Source: Brachionus koreanus
Lineage: Eukaryota; Rotifera; Eurotatoria; Ploima; Brachionidae
DNA: 38,599 nt
Direction of reading: 5' to 3'
NCBI GenBank assembly: GCA_016987375.1
Contig: PJRA01000412.1
Span: 1,882,755 to 1,921,353 of the forward strand
The translations under genes were made by a program, and so were the position numbers. How positions within the stretch are numbered: position 1 is the stretch's first letter; each line of letters opens with the position of its first letter. This document shows, in pieces, positions 13,201 to 24,665 of the stretch. The notes beneath the pieces are model-generated. The model was given only the letters and a program-made list of their open reading frames with translations, was not told where the DNA came from and did no database searches.

Positions 13201-16200
13201 TGTGTGAGCGAGTCTATTATCTGAATTGTACATGTAATGAGCGTAGTCAACCACTGTTCCTACATATCGTCTGGCGCCAAAAGCAATCGGCTGCAAAATG
13301 TCAGCTCCATAATATATTAGTTTATCAATCTAAAAACAATACAAGCAAAAAAATTTTTGTCAATGAAAAAAAAATTCAATATACAAGTCTTATTCTCTCG
13401 TTTGGCTGCCAATTATGTTCATAGAGAGTCGAGCTGATTGCACATAATGCAGAGCCAACTCCATTTGTTAATGGTAAGTTCGGATCACATAAATTACTTT
13501 TGAGCAATAAATCAACTGCTTCTTTATTACCACAAGAAATTGCCAAGCTCAAAGGAGATTGTCCCTAAATTCAAAAGTTAACAGTTATCTCTTTAGATGA
13601 AAGCTTATAGTTTAAGTTAAAATTAATTCTTACATTACAAATTAGATTTGGATTTGCTGAATGTTCTAATAAAAGTCTGATAACCTTTGAAGCATATGGA
13701 TCATTTCGCGAACAAGCTATATGCAATGGAGTACGACCAACTATTAAATCTGAGAGTTCATCAGAAATTTGCTCATTCCTCCAGCCTTCTTCGGACATTG
13801 ACAAATATTCGTTTCCTATATCTGCTGAAGCGTTCGGATCAGCCAAACTATCAAGAAGCAACTTGACCAATTCAGGTCCTTCTTCGCCCAAAACACCACA
13901 TGCTAAACAAAGAGGAGTCAACGAACCATACTTTTTTATTAATAAAAGTAATCAAAAATTTAAAAATAAAAATATGAAATTATAAACTTTTTTTGGCATT
14001 TTTTTGTTACAGTCTGCTCCTTTTTCCAACAATAGCTTAACAACTTTGATGTCACCTGCAGCTACTGCAAAACAAAGGGCTGGATAAGGAATTGAAGACA
14101 ATGATGGGTCAGCGCCTCTTCTTAACAATAAATCTATAATGTTTCCTAACTCATTAAGACTTTTAAAAAAAAATCAATTCTTTAATAAATTAAAATTTAA
14201 ACTAAAATTTCTAAGTTATACAATTGTAATTGAGTTGTTTTCTTAAGAAGTTTGGTATTTTTAACGTTGTCTTCATTTAAATCAAGTTTTTCATTTTTAC
14301 TCATTAAATCAGCATATTTTTCAACCAAATTTTGGTTCAAATGAATTTTGTATCTAATTACACTTGTATTCGAAGCAAATTCAGACGGTTTTGTGCTTTC
14401 ACCAATTACTGTGCTAAAATCATCCATTCGACTTACATGACCAATATTTTCTTTGTCTGATTGATTCATCTTTTTAATTAAATAAATAAATAAAAAACAT
14501 TTTAAATAGAAAAAAATAAGCGTGAAATTCTACATTGTGTTTTATTGAAGCAAAATTATTTTTAACTTAAATTCTACCACTATTTTAAAAGCTATTTAAA
14601 TATAAAAAAAATTAATTTTTTTCTACAAAAGCCTGATTTAATACCCTTAAGAGCCCCATGCGTCTGATTTTCTTAAAAAATGCCTTATAATTTTCGACAT
14701 TATCGTTTAGAATGAACTCTTTTATTAAAAAGAAAAATTAGCCCTTTTAATTTTGATCAAATAACTGTTTACCATAGTCTATATCTTTAATAGCATTATT
14801 AAGATTTGTTATGTCTTCGTATCTTCTCATTAATTTATGGCGTTTTAGAATTTGCATATATTTTATTAGCTTTGATTTTAAAATTAATATTTTAATTTAG
14901 TTTTTTAAATATTATTTTATTCAAATAATCTTGAGTAAATATGAGAAAAATTTAATTTTAGATTGTAAAAATAATGCCGTTTTTGAGTTGTTGATAAAAA
15001 TAATTAAAAAAAAATCAAACTTAAATTTTATTTTTTTTTCAAATAATTTTTTCATGGTACCAAAAATTCAAAAAATAAAATATTTATTTATTTATAATTA
15101 TATGGAACATGTGTGATACATTGAATTTATTTATGATACATTTAATCTTTTGTCTAGTTTAAAAAAAAATCAAATCCAATATCAATTTTTAATGATTTTG
15201 ATTAATATGAATTTATATCAGCTTATGGGCTTTCTTTTTTTCCTCTTATAGTGTTCTCTGTCTGTCGCCAGGCTTTGATGATAAGAATCTTAGAATCATT
15301 TTTTCGTTTTATTTAAGTTAAATGCTAAAATTTAAATTTTGCTTGAATCATGTGATTTTGAGATTAAATTTTGACTTAAATTTTGTTTGATAGTTTTAAA
15401 ATATTAATATTTTTCATGACCATAGACAATTATCTAAGCTATTATTTTCACTAGTTATTTTTATCTAGAATAAACTTGATGGTCAAAGGTTGCTTGACGG
15501 TGTATTGCAGCGTTCTTTAGTTTAGAAGAAGAAGCTAATAAGAGATGAAATGGTAATGCATTTATCGGAACACAGATTACTTTCTGTTCATCAACGTTGA
15601 ATCCTGTGAAACCAACTTGCTAGAAAATTTAGATATCTTTACTGAGGCCTAGAATAGAGGATTCAGCGCTGTGGTAGTATTTTTAGATTTCTCGAAGGCG
15701 TTTGATCGCGTTTCGCTTAAGCTACTAAAGATCAAGTTAAAAAGTTATGGATTTACCGGTAAGCTTTTGGCGTGGCTCGAANNNNNNNNNNNNNNNNNNN
15801 NNNNNNNNNNNNNNNNNNNNNNNNNNNNNNNNNNNNNNNNNNNNNNNNNNNNNNNNNNNNNNNNNNNNNNNNNNNNNNNNNNNNNNNNNNNNNNNNNNNN
15901 NNNNNNNNNNNNNNNNNNNNNNNNNNNNNNNNNNNNNNNNNNNNNNNNNNNNNNNNNNNNNNNNNNNNNNNNNNNNNNNNNNNNNNNNNNNNNNNNNNNN
16001 NNNNNNNNNNNNNNNNNNNNNNNNNNNNNNNNNNNNNNNNNNNNNNNNNNNNNNNNNNNNNNNNNNNNNNNNNNNNNNNNNNNNNNNNNNNNNNNNNNNN
16101 NNNNNNNNNNNNNNNNNNNNNNNNNNNNNNNNNNNNNNNNNNNNNNNNNNNNNNNNNNNNNNNNNNNNNNNNNNNNNNNNNNNNNNNNNNNNNNNNNNNN

Positions 16201-19014
16201 NNNNNNNNNNNNNNNNNNNNNNNNNNNNNNNNNNNNNNNNNNNNNNNNNNNNNNNNNNNNNNNNNNNNNNNNNNNNNNNNNNNNNNNNNNNNNNNNNNNN
16301 NNNNNNNNNNNNNNNNNNNNNNNNNNNNNNNNNNNNNNNNNNNNNNNNNNNNNNNNNNNNNNNNNNNNNNNNNNNNNNNNNNNNNNNNNNNNNNNNNNNN
16401 NNNNNNNNNNNNNNNNNNNNNNNNNNNNNNNNNNNNNNNNNNNNNNNNNNNNNNNNNNNNNNNNNNNNNNNNNNNNNNNNNNNNNNNNNNNNNNNNNNNN
16501 NNNNNNNNNNNNNNNNNNNNNNNNNNNNNNNNNNNNNNNNNNNNNNNNNNNNNNNNNNNNNNNNNNNNNNNNNNNNNNNNNNNNNNNNNNNNNAAACAGA
16601 CTGGACAATGTCGGTAGAAACAAAAAAAAATAAAAATCTACTATAGTGGGACTATGTTAGTCTGCCTGCTTTGTCAGTTTAGTTAAACTAAACTTGACCG
16701 TAGAATATTAACTATTATTATCATTATTATAAAAATCAAATTTGATACCTTTTGATTAAGCTATTTTGAATTTTAAAAATTAAAACTAATAACAATACAT
16801 GTTTCATATTATTAATAATTAATCCATTTTTGACCATATTTGACTTTTATTAACTAGAAATAACATTTTATTAGGTTAATTTTGGTCAAAAAATAATATA
16901 ACGATTTTTGAGAGTTTCAATAGATAAAATAAAAATTAAAATCTTTTTACGAAATTTTCGAAATTTTTCAAAAATTTTGGACATTTTGTATTTACCAAAT
17001 TTTTCCACATTTTACGTAAAACAAAGCAAATTAACGTTAATCATTCAATAGATTTTTATAAACTATCTTCATTTATGGTCCAAAATTTTAATTAATTTTT
17101 AAAAAATTTACTTCATCTTGACTAGGGACTACTATTGAATTTGCTGTTATTTTTCTTGTCAAACTCTAAATTAAATTAATAAATCTAAATAAATTCAATC
17201 AATTTTGCCTAAAAATTCATACCAAATCCTGATGTTTCAAAGCAGTATTAGGCAAGAACTTGTCGCTTGTATAATAGCGAATCATGCAAATCATTAATCC
17301 TGAGAGTCCATTGTCTAAAAGATGATTGATATTAGCACCGTTGTCTAATAAAAAATTGATTAATTTGGAATCACATTGTAGCTATTAGGAAAAGAGATAA
17401 AAAAATTTTTTCAAAATAAATCTAAAATTTTACTATGGCAATGATGATCGGTGAATAGCCTCTATTATCACAAACATCCATATTTACAAAGTTTTTTAAA
17501 GCTTTAACTTTCTCGTATTGTTTTTCAATGCAGGCAGCAAGCATTTCTTTAGAGTATGTTTCCAGAATACCTGGAAGACCGAATTTCTCACGATCGGCTA
17601 AAATATTTTTTTTTATATTTCAAAATAAAACATTCTTTTTTCACCACTTACTTAATTCAAAGTTTTTTACACTAAAATCCAATGTTTTGAAACAAATTTT
17701 ATCGTAAAAATCAAAGCGTTTCTGAAACATGAAAATGCTTTTCAAATTTTCGCTTATATTTGGCACCAAAATTTGCTTATCTATCCTATATTCTAATTTG
17801 TTAAAATCTTTCAATTGTAAATACTTTTCGAATTCTTTCAAATATTGTTCGTAAAATAAGGTTCGTGACCATATAACTTTATCAACATAGGGATCATTTT
17901 TTATAAATTTATTCGACTGAGAGCTGATTATTTTGTTCGAAAACAAATTTTGCGGATTGAGTGTGTCAAAGAGCAAATTTTCCCTGCTAAACCAAGATTT
18001 CAAATCGACTTTTTTGTCTACAGGGTCCAAATCGGTTACACCAAAATTAATCGGTACCGAAACCAAAAGACGAATGAGCTTGTCGCCATTCCAAAATCCC
18101 ACATCTTGTGTATTATCTGGGTATTTCAAAATTCCAGGACCATACCTTGAGTCTTTTCTGTATAAACCCTAAAAAAAAAATTAATCAAAATTCTAAAATT
18201 TCGACGATTTGTGGAATTAAGCTTTCTAGAAAAAGCAGTAATTATTTTCATTTTGAACTAACAGCTTTTCTTATTCAACTATACCTCTAATAAATATTTA
18301 ATTAATTGTTTAGAATCTTAAGATTTTGAAATTTTTTTTAAATTGGATTGAAAAAAATATCAACTTAAAAATATGTTTTTGATAATTACCAAAAATATGT
18401 TGCCAGATGAATATAGAAGCGTGCCAAAGCCTTCTCTGTTGTTCATAAAAAACATTCCTTCATAAACATTTCCATCTTTCCATGAATATTTTCCATATCC
18501 ATGTCTATAGTCAAAGAGCCAATTTCCCTCATAAGTCTTGAGTTTAATAAGAAACTTTTAAAATAAAAAAATAAAAATCATTGAGTTTTACATCTCCATT
18601 TTTCCACTTGTGAAAGCCACGGCCACTTCTTCGGTCCTCTATAAAATAGCCCTCATACAAGCTTCCATCGCGCCAAATTTGTGTTCCGAAACCATGGCGG
18701 TAGTTAAGTTTAAACTCGCCAATATATTTGTCACCGTTAGGCCAAACAAATGTTCCATTACCGAATTTATGATTATCGATCAACCCACCATCGTAAACAG
18801 CACCACTTTTATAGTCTAGATGAGAGTCTGATTCCAAATTTTCATTGCTTTTTTTAAAGCTACGGGCACTATGAATTCGTTTCGGTACTTCAAAGGAGAC
18901 ATTTTTTTTAAAAGAAGTATTTTCGTCTTGTATGCTCAGCGGCGAGTTATTTATCCGCCTGGCTTGAGAAAGTACTTGCAAGCTATTATAGGGTACTTCT
19001 CCTTCACAAGCCAT
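10238..19014 (-). CDS. ANKMY1: ANKMY1-like protein: MORN repeats, ankyrin repeats and C-terminal MYND zinc finger
   Basis: Thirteen exons on the minus strand: 19014-18592, 18536-18390, 18168-17652, 17597-17434, 17381-17223, 14469-14222, 14159-13988, 13930-13634, 13564-13385, 13329-13065, 11405-10866, 10596-10571, 10369-10238. They total 3270 nt, 1089 residues, with phase kept at every GT-AG junction. MORN repeats fill about residues 73-215 (YDGGLIDNHKFGNGTF, YEGYFIEDRRSGRGF, YEGNWLFDYRHGYGKYSW). Ankyrin repeats occur in two groups, about 363-470 and 553-770 (VVKLLLEKGADC, GRTPLHIACSRND), split by a Lys/Asn/Glu-rich linker. The MYND finger spans about 889-929 with complete CxxC, CxxC, CxxxC and HxxxC ligands. 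This order is diagnostic of ANKMY1. Its molecular role is poorly known; ANKMY and MORN proteins are often linked to cilia, and the RFX-type site upstream fits that. Start chosen at Met19014; the same frame stays open to 19152 but looks like AT-rich noise. Exon 14469 begins with ATG, so a split into two genes is the main alternative; matching phase and domain order argue against it. Confidence 0.88.
12260..12772. repeat. GC-rich foldback element (MITE-like) with candidate 8-bp target-site duplication
   Basis: Lies in the 1659-bp ANKMY1 intron 13064-11406. The interval 12268-12764 is packed with GGCC, GGCCGGCC and GACCGGCCA words. It is organised as two inverted arms around an AT-rich centre (about 12437-12550). 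Inner arms match well: ACTAAACCGTTTTTAAA near 12396 against TTTAAGACCGTTTAGT near 12570. Outer parts match with gaps, for example a GGCCAATATA block in each. ATTTTAAT occurs exactly at 12260-12267 and 12765-12772, an 8-bp duplication as made by hAT transposases, and the left end reads TAGTGTTGGGCA, resembling hAT termini. The right end matches the left terminus only weakly, so family assignment is tentative. No ORF inside: non-autonomous. Confidence 0.65.
14470..15550. other. Intronic AT-rich DNA of ANKMY1, nothing recognised
   Basis: Downstream part of the 2753-bp ANKMY1 intron (17222-14470). I see no exon. A slightly GC-richer patch at about 15236-15290 may be an old repeat fragment. The 61-codon plus-strand frame at 14931-15116 is AT-rich noise. 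Confidence 0.5.
15555..15781 (+). pseudogene. Degenerate non-LTR reverse transcriptase fragment (RT domain A), cut by gap
   Basis: Plus-strand LINE fragment lying antisense in an ANKMY1 intron. From about 15559 the frame reads HLSEHRLLSVHQ, the fingers region of LINE RTs. After a frameshift near 15596-15603 it reads SCETNLLENLDIFTEA, hits an in-frame TAG at 15652, then continues as FSAVVVFLDFSKAFDRVSL with KLKSYGFTGKLLAWLE. FLDFSKAFDRVS is RT motif A with the first catalytic Asp. The sequence then runs into the N gap. The 5' half of the element (endonuclease) is absent, so it is a 5'-truncated insertion with at least one nonsense and one frameshift lesion. Clade cannot be fixed from this piece; Jockey or CR1-like is likely. 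Confidence 0.85.
15782..16593. other. Assembly gap (812 N)
   Basis: Run of N between an RT motif-A fragment and a LINE 3' end on the same strand, so the gap almost certainly hides the rest of the reverse transcriptase. The non-round length suggests an estimated gap size. Long ORFs spanning it are artefacts. Confidence 0.98.
16594..16735 (+). mobile_element. LINE 3' end: ORF C-terminus, conserved 3' UTR and TTA-repeat tail
   Basis: Immediately after the gap a frame reads NRLDNVGRNKKK then stop (16631-16633). NRLD near the C-terminus is common in LINE ORF2 proteins, and with the stated gap length it is in the same frame as the RT fragment. From about 16637 there is a conserved 3' UTR ending in an imperfect (TTA)n tail near 16732. 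It contains GTTTAGTTAAACTAAAC, an 8-bp-arm inverted repeat with a one-base centre. A second copy of this tail lies at 27508-27607. Confidence 0.75.
16737..17222. other. Intronic DNA of ANKMY1, nothing recognised
   Basis: AT-rich sequence between the retroelement tail and the end of exon 17381-17223. No exon or structured repeat seen. Confidence 0.5.
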
Positions 19015-19017
19015 GTG

Positions 19018-19026
19018 TCTAAAAAT
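19018..19026 (-). promoter_or_regulatory. Splice acceptor 4 nt upstream of the ANKMY1 start codon
   Basis: On the coding strand TTTTTAG precedes ACACATGG, so a 3' splice site sits four bases before the start ATG at 19014. It may end a 5'-UTR intron or receive a trans-spliced leader. It also argues that the longer frame to 19152 is not translated. Confidence 0.45.
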
Positions 19027-19242
19027 TTTTAAAATAGTAACTCGCTGAAGGAAGCAAACACTTTGGCAGGAAATCGCCAAAAAAATAAGAAGAAAAAAAC
19101 ATGAGTTTTTTAATTTAATAAAATGTCTCTCATAAATATTTTTTCCAAGCAAAATTATTTTAGAAATAATAATTATTATTGCTAAAACTTTCTTGTTTAT
19201 TTGATTTAATAAGTATCAAGAATAGAGAGACTCGATTTTAGA

Positions 19243-19255
19243 GTTGCTTGGCAAC
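19243..19255. promoter_or_regulatory. RFX/X-box motif upstream of ANKMY1
   Basis: GTTGCTTGGCAAC is an exact X-box by the general RFX consensus (RYYNYY, short spacer, RRNRAC), with the same 13-base spacing as the known site GTTGCCTAGCAAC. It lies about 230 bp upstream of the ANKMY1 start codon, a usual distance for ciliary promoters, in otherwise AT-rich DNA. RFX factors drive ciliogenesis genes across animals. A related, degenerate 13-mer sits upstream of CFAP45. Confidence 0.6.
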
Positions 19256-19259
19256 GTTT

Positions 19260-21776
19260 ATAATGTTTTTCTCATCTAATTCGAAAAATATTAAATTTGG
19301 AACAAAAGTTAATTTTTTGGGACTGAGACTTTAGAATTCGATTTATTTATTATTTTATTTATACTTTTCTCAAATTCTCTAACGAGTATAAATAAAAAGG
19401 TGTCAAAATTGTCAAAAGACTGAAAAAATTTTAAATTTTTCTTTAAGATTTATAAGGAGGTAAAACGAATTATATTTAGAGTAATAAAAATTTAATTATC
19501 TGATTAATTAGGCTTGTTTACAAATTTTTTTAATTGCGCCAAAAATTTAATTAAAAGCAACAAGTAGGACTTTTAAAACATGAAATTATTCTAAATTTAG
19601 AAGCTTTTCTTTTTACCAAAACAAATTAGAGATTATTATTCCAAGTTAAAGTTAAAGGATTTCTCAACTAAACATGGAATTTGATAATTAAATTAACCGC
19701 ATATAACTTATTCCGTCAATTAAATTTGTATCAATCAATTATTGAGCCATTTTAAGTAAACGAATAAACTTTTTTAAAAAATTTTTGATAATTAGAATTT
19801 ATTTACTTCATTTTTTTTAAAATATTTCATTGCTCAAAAACTAAAATTTTTACTCAAATAGAAAGGAAACTGATTAATATAATTTAGTAATTTTTTTTTA
19901 AAATTTGCTTTTTACAAAATAAACAAGCTAATTTCCACAAATAATTGAATTCTGTAAATTAAAATAAACGAGTTATTTAGGAAAATTTATTTTTATCTAA
20001 AATCAGAGTTTTTTCAAAGACAGATAATTTAATTTTTAAAAAATGCTTAATTTAAAAATCGATATTTTTCTAACCACCATAAATAGATTGGCATAATAAT
20101 ATTCATTTGAGTAGTTCTGATACAATATTTTAAAAGCCCAACTGCTCTACAATAGTAATTTCTACACTTTTAATTGTCTTATAGGTTTTTGTCATTGAAG
20201 TATACAGAATAATTAAGAATATTTTGCTTTAAAGATTTTTTTAAAATTGATCTAATACAAAAAATAAAAGATTTAAAAGAACGATATGTTTCGATGTGTA
20301 TTCTAAATTTTAACTCTAAGCTAAATTTCTTTTAAATATTTGATTCAGTATTTTTGAAATTAAAGCTAGTTTCCATTAGAACAAGTTTATTGAATGAGAA
20401 ATAAGTAAAAAATATTAATAGACTCAAGAAAAAAATTATATTTGCTTTTAAAGTATTGTTTTTTTTTAATTTTTATATTTTGAATATTTAAATAATTTAA
20501 AATTAACATAACTAAATATTTGAAAGTGTACCAAAATATATGTGAAAATTTTTTGTTGGTCAAATTAAAACCTTATTTTAATAAAACTTTAAAGGTTTTT
20601 TTGTTTAGTCAGTAATTTTTATGGTAGAAAAAATAATTAAAAAAAAGAGTAATAGATTATAAAAAATATTTGTTCTTTAAAACTTGAAAAATTTATTGAA
20701 ATTTTTTGATCTTAAAATTTTTGACCAAAAAAAGTTAATTTAAGCTTATCAGCAACATTATTTAATTTGAACTGACTGAAACGGCTTTAATCAGCATCTT
20801 GTTTTATTTTATTATTTTATAATTGAATATAATAATATTACCAGAATTATTAAAAAATTAATTAAAACAGATCAATCAAAAATTGTGCCATTAGCAGTTA
20901 ATTACACCGTAAAAAGTCTCTTTTTTGAGAGTTTTTGACTCGAAATCGATTAAAATAAAGTTTAAAAAATTAACTACATAAACTTTAGTCTCTTTTTATT
21001 TTGAGATAAATTTTAGATATTTTTTATTTATTTTAACTTTTTTCAGGAGAGAAATGGGCAAAATTAAAAGGCTTATTGTATGAGAAAGTACTGGATAGCT
21101 TTTCTGCAAAATTGAGAAACGATCTCGGAAGTGCAGGACACTTTTGAATAGAAATTTTGTAATTTTTGAAATTTTTTATACTATTGTATTTAATACCATG
21201 TTCTTTTCTTTTATTATTCACTTTTTTTCCTTATTTTGTTTCTTTCAATAAATTATATTCACTGAACTAACTCTCTTTGTTCGGCACTCTACAAGCTTAG
21301 CAAACTAAGCTTATTCAGCAGAAAACGACTGTTATAAAAATTAAAGAGAACAGTTTATGAATATCAAGTAAAACAAGGAAAAATTGAACAATAGACGAAG
21401 TTTTCAATTAGTTTGTTGAACTTCTTTGAAAATGGAGAATAAGGAAAAGAATGCACGAGAAACTATCAAAACATTTTTTGATATGCCGTAAAAAATTTTT
21501 TTGGCCGCATCTAATCTTTGACGGACGGCCAACATCAAAAGAGTTCATCTGATAATAAAAACACTGAAGAGATAATGAATGTCATGATGAGGAAGAGAGA
21601 CATCTAAATATTTTAAAAATTTTTATTGTGTTTTGGAATAAAATACTTATTTTATGAAAAAATTTCAAAATAAAATAAAATTTTAATGAATTAATGAAAC
21701 TGTTTATAGATTGATGTCACATGATTAGATATTTGCTATTAATTTTTTTCGATTTAAAAGTTATTATTCATATTTG
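19260..21776. other. Intergenic AT-rich DNA, no gene seen
   Basis: About 2.5 kb upstream of ANKMY1. I find no coding exon. A perfect hairpin (AAGCTTAG, CAAA loop, CTAAGCTT) lies near 21294-21313. The stretch 21420-21605 has somewhat less AT and short broken frames that could be an old coding relic, but I cannot identify it. The minus frame 21033-21221 shows no domain. Confidence 0.5.
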
Positions 21777-21957
21777 TCTTTTTTTCTTTTTTTTTTTTTT
21801 ATGAAAAATAATTTTGGAGTAACTCCAGGGCAGTTTCGGGCGGTATAGCCCTCTTTTCAGCCCTCATGTTTGGAAATAGATAAAAATAAATAAATAAAAT
21901 AAAATAAGTAAAATTTGAAAAATTTATAGTTTGATTTATAATCCAGACTGTGTCTTC

Positions 21958-24665
21958 TTATTGTATTGAGCCTAGTGGGGTTTGAAATTTGATTGTTTCG
22001 GTTGGGTATTGCTTTGACGTGTATTCATTTATTTCTTGTGCTATCAGAACATGATCTACCCTCGACTTTAAAAATTTTACGAAAAGTGAATTTGCTCGTT
22101 CTTCGATTTTAGCGATCTTCAGTGACATGTGGATCGTGTCGATACTCGTTTTTATCGGAAAGAATTTGACAATCTTGAGGATTTTATTTTGAAAGATCTG
22201 TAAGTCTTTTTTGATTCGCTAAGTACCGCATTGCAAGATTACAAAGCAGTAGTCGAATAGGGACCTAATTAAGGACTTGTATAGCGTTTTGTTTAGTGAA
22301 TAGCTCTTGCTCCATTTAAAACTTTTGATCTTGCGTATGATGTTTACTTTCGGGGTGACTTTGTTGACGATTTCGTTGAAGTGGTTCGTATATTTTAGTT
22401 TTGTGTCGAGTTTGATGCCGAGAAAAGTCGGGCTCGGGTCTAGCGGAATTTGTTCTTCTTCAATCTTGACGTTTAGCGCATATTTACTCCGGTAGTTTTC
22501 TCGTAGTCCTGCTTTGGTGAAGGTAGTGTAGCATGTTTTGGACTTGTTTATTTTGAATCCCCATTTCTTGCAAAAATTCATTATGTTATTGACTGCTTTT
22601 TGTAAATTACTATTTATAGTTCTTTTTGACTTGTGTGTAAACCAAATACATAGATCGTCTGCGAATAAGGCTACTTTAATGTCGGGGGGTAAGATTTGCG
22701 CTATATCGCTAAAGTATAGGATGAAAATAGTTGGAGAAAGACAGCTCCCTTGTGGCACACCTGCTTTTATATCATTTGTAGACGAAGCAGCTTCGTTTAC
22801 GCAGACCTGAAAAGTTCGATCTTTTAAAAAACTTTTTATCCAATTTAAATTGCATGAATTCAGACCCTTGTCTCTAAGTTTCTTGATAATACCAATGTGT
22901 GATGTTTTGTCAAATGCTTTCTCCAGGTCAAAGAATATGGCCCCGGTTATCTCTTTTTTGTTAAAGCCGTTGAGGATGGATTGATTTATTCGGATTATGT
23001 GATCTTGTGTGCTTCTTTTTTTCCGGAAGCCCGATTGTGATTCCGGAAATATTTTTTCTATTTCAATCCATTTTTGGATTCTTAGGTTGATTATTTTTTC
23101 GAGCCATTTTGTCAAGCAGTTTAGTAAGGAGATTGGTCTGAAAGATCCAAGTTCGTCGGGTGGTTTATCCTTTTTATGAAACATAATAATCTTTGCTTTC
23201 TTCCATTCGCGTGGTATATGACTAAGCTTGAGAGATGCGTTGAAAATGTTTCGTACCAGGTTAAGTTTGTTGGAGGTTAAATTTTTCAAAACTTTGTTTG
23301 AAATGCAGTCAAAACCACAGGCCGATTTTGCATTTAAAGTCTTCAGGCTTTCCATCATTTCATCTTCAGTGATGAGATCTTCATGCTCGGATAAATCTGA
23401 GTACTGATTCGTAGATTCTGAGTTGAGCTGCGTGCTGAGCTGTACATCTTCTGCAAATATAGACTCTAAGTGATTAGCGAAGAGGTTAGAGATACGTTCC
23501 GGGTCAGATGTTGTAGTAGAGTCTTGGAGTTTGATGCAATGGGATTTATTTGTATAAGTTTGCTTACCTGACTCAATTTGTTTGATTAAGTTCCAGTGTT
23601 TCGTTGAGGATGCGTTAAAATTTTTAGTTCCTTAAATTCGTCAGCTAATTTTTGTTGTCGAATTGTGGTCAGTTTTTTGGTTAGGGTTCGTTCAATCAAA
23701 TTGTGTAGTTTTTTGAGGTTTGGATTGGTTGATTTGGAACAGAGTCTTTTAAGTTTGCGTTTTAGCTTTATCAAGTTTAGGACTTCGTTAGGTACAGATA
23801 GTAGCTGCTTATTTGCATTTTTGACAGTGAATTTAACGGTCGCTTCATTTAGTGCTATTTTTATTTCTTCTTTGAATTTATCACATATCTCGTCCAGCTG
23901 GCTAGCATTTTGAATATCAATGCATGTATTAGGTTGTAAGGCAACAATTGACTTAAATTTGTCCCAGTTGATAATTTCGAAGGTTTTTTGTTCCATTTTA
24001 ATCATTTTAAGCGTAGTTAGTGTAGGTTGATGATCGCTAATCTGGTCTTTGAGAACACTAAATGCTTTGAAAAACGGTGTGAGACTTGATGAGCATATTG
24101 TCAGGTCAATGATACTTTTTCCTCTGTTATAAGTTGGTGTCGAATCATTTAGGATAAAGAGATTGTGTTGATTAATTATTTTCTCTAGCACTTTACCTTT
24201 TTGATTTGCTGTTTGGCATGACCAACTAGCGTGTTTAGCATTAAGGTCCCCGTTTATTACGAAATTTTTAAAATTGCTAACAACAAAGTCGAAGAATTTA
24301 TCGTTCAATGGCTTGGACGGACTTGAGTAAACTGAGAAAATTGCGACTTCTAGGCTATTATTTATTTTAGCTTTGAACCCAGATACTTCTTCGTATTCGT
24401 TAGTATTTATTTCCGATCCTTGTATGCTAGATTTGATACAGAGAGCTGAGCCTCCGCCAAGTCTTCCGATTCGATCTGCTCTAAGGACACTATAATTGTG
24501 TACGTTAAGATTTTGAAATTGGTTTAAATAAGTTTCGTTAAGGCTGACAATATCTGGATTATTCATATGTAATAAGTGGTTAAGTTGTGTTTTCTTAGAA
24601 TCGGTTAATATTGATCTACAATTTAGATGCATAATGCTAAATATATTATTCTTGATCGCATTCAT
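21958..24665 (-). pseudogene. LINE ORF2: endonuclease and reverse transcriptase with frameshift and nonsense
   Basis: Starts at ATG 24665. The endonuclease covers the first ~220 residues: HLNCRS, the catalytic Glu in LNETYLN, FVINGDLNAKHASW and the final SDHQPT are intact. A one-base frameshift near 23625 separates it from the RT frame, which is open from upstream of Met23358. RT motifs appear in order: KIIMFHKKDK with SFRPISLL, SGFRKKRSTQ, FFDLEKAFDK (motif A), GVPQGSCLSP (B), ALFADDLCIWF (C, catalytic Asp pair), KWGFKINKSK (D) and FLGIKLDTKL. An in-frame TAG at 22219-22221 interrupts the C-terminal region, which then continues in the same frame to a TAA at 21958-21960. Few lesions with all catalytic residues kept imply recent inactivation. 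Confidence 0.92.

Noticed and set aside
15671..16646. Long ORFs (up to 320 aa) spanning the N run on both strands
   Set aside because: The frames are open only because N codons give no stops. Just the short ends on each side are real sequence.
18610..18819. Plus-strand ORF over the MORN exon
   Set aside because: Antisense shadow of the ANKMY1 MORN-coding exon, with no domain of its own.
19015..19152. N-terminal extension of the ANKMY1 frame with a hydrophobic stretch resembling a signal peptide
   Set aside because: A splice acceptor lies 4 nt before Met19014, and the extension looks like AT-rich noise. A secreted MORN/ankyrin/MYND protein would also be unexpected.
22307..22810. Plus-strand ORFs within the LINE
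   Set aside because: Antisense to well-supported reverse transcriptase motifs.
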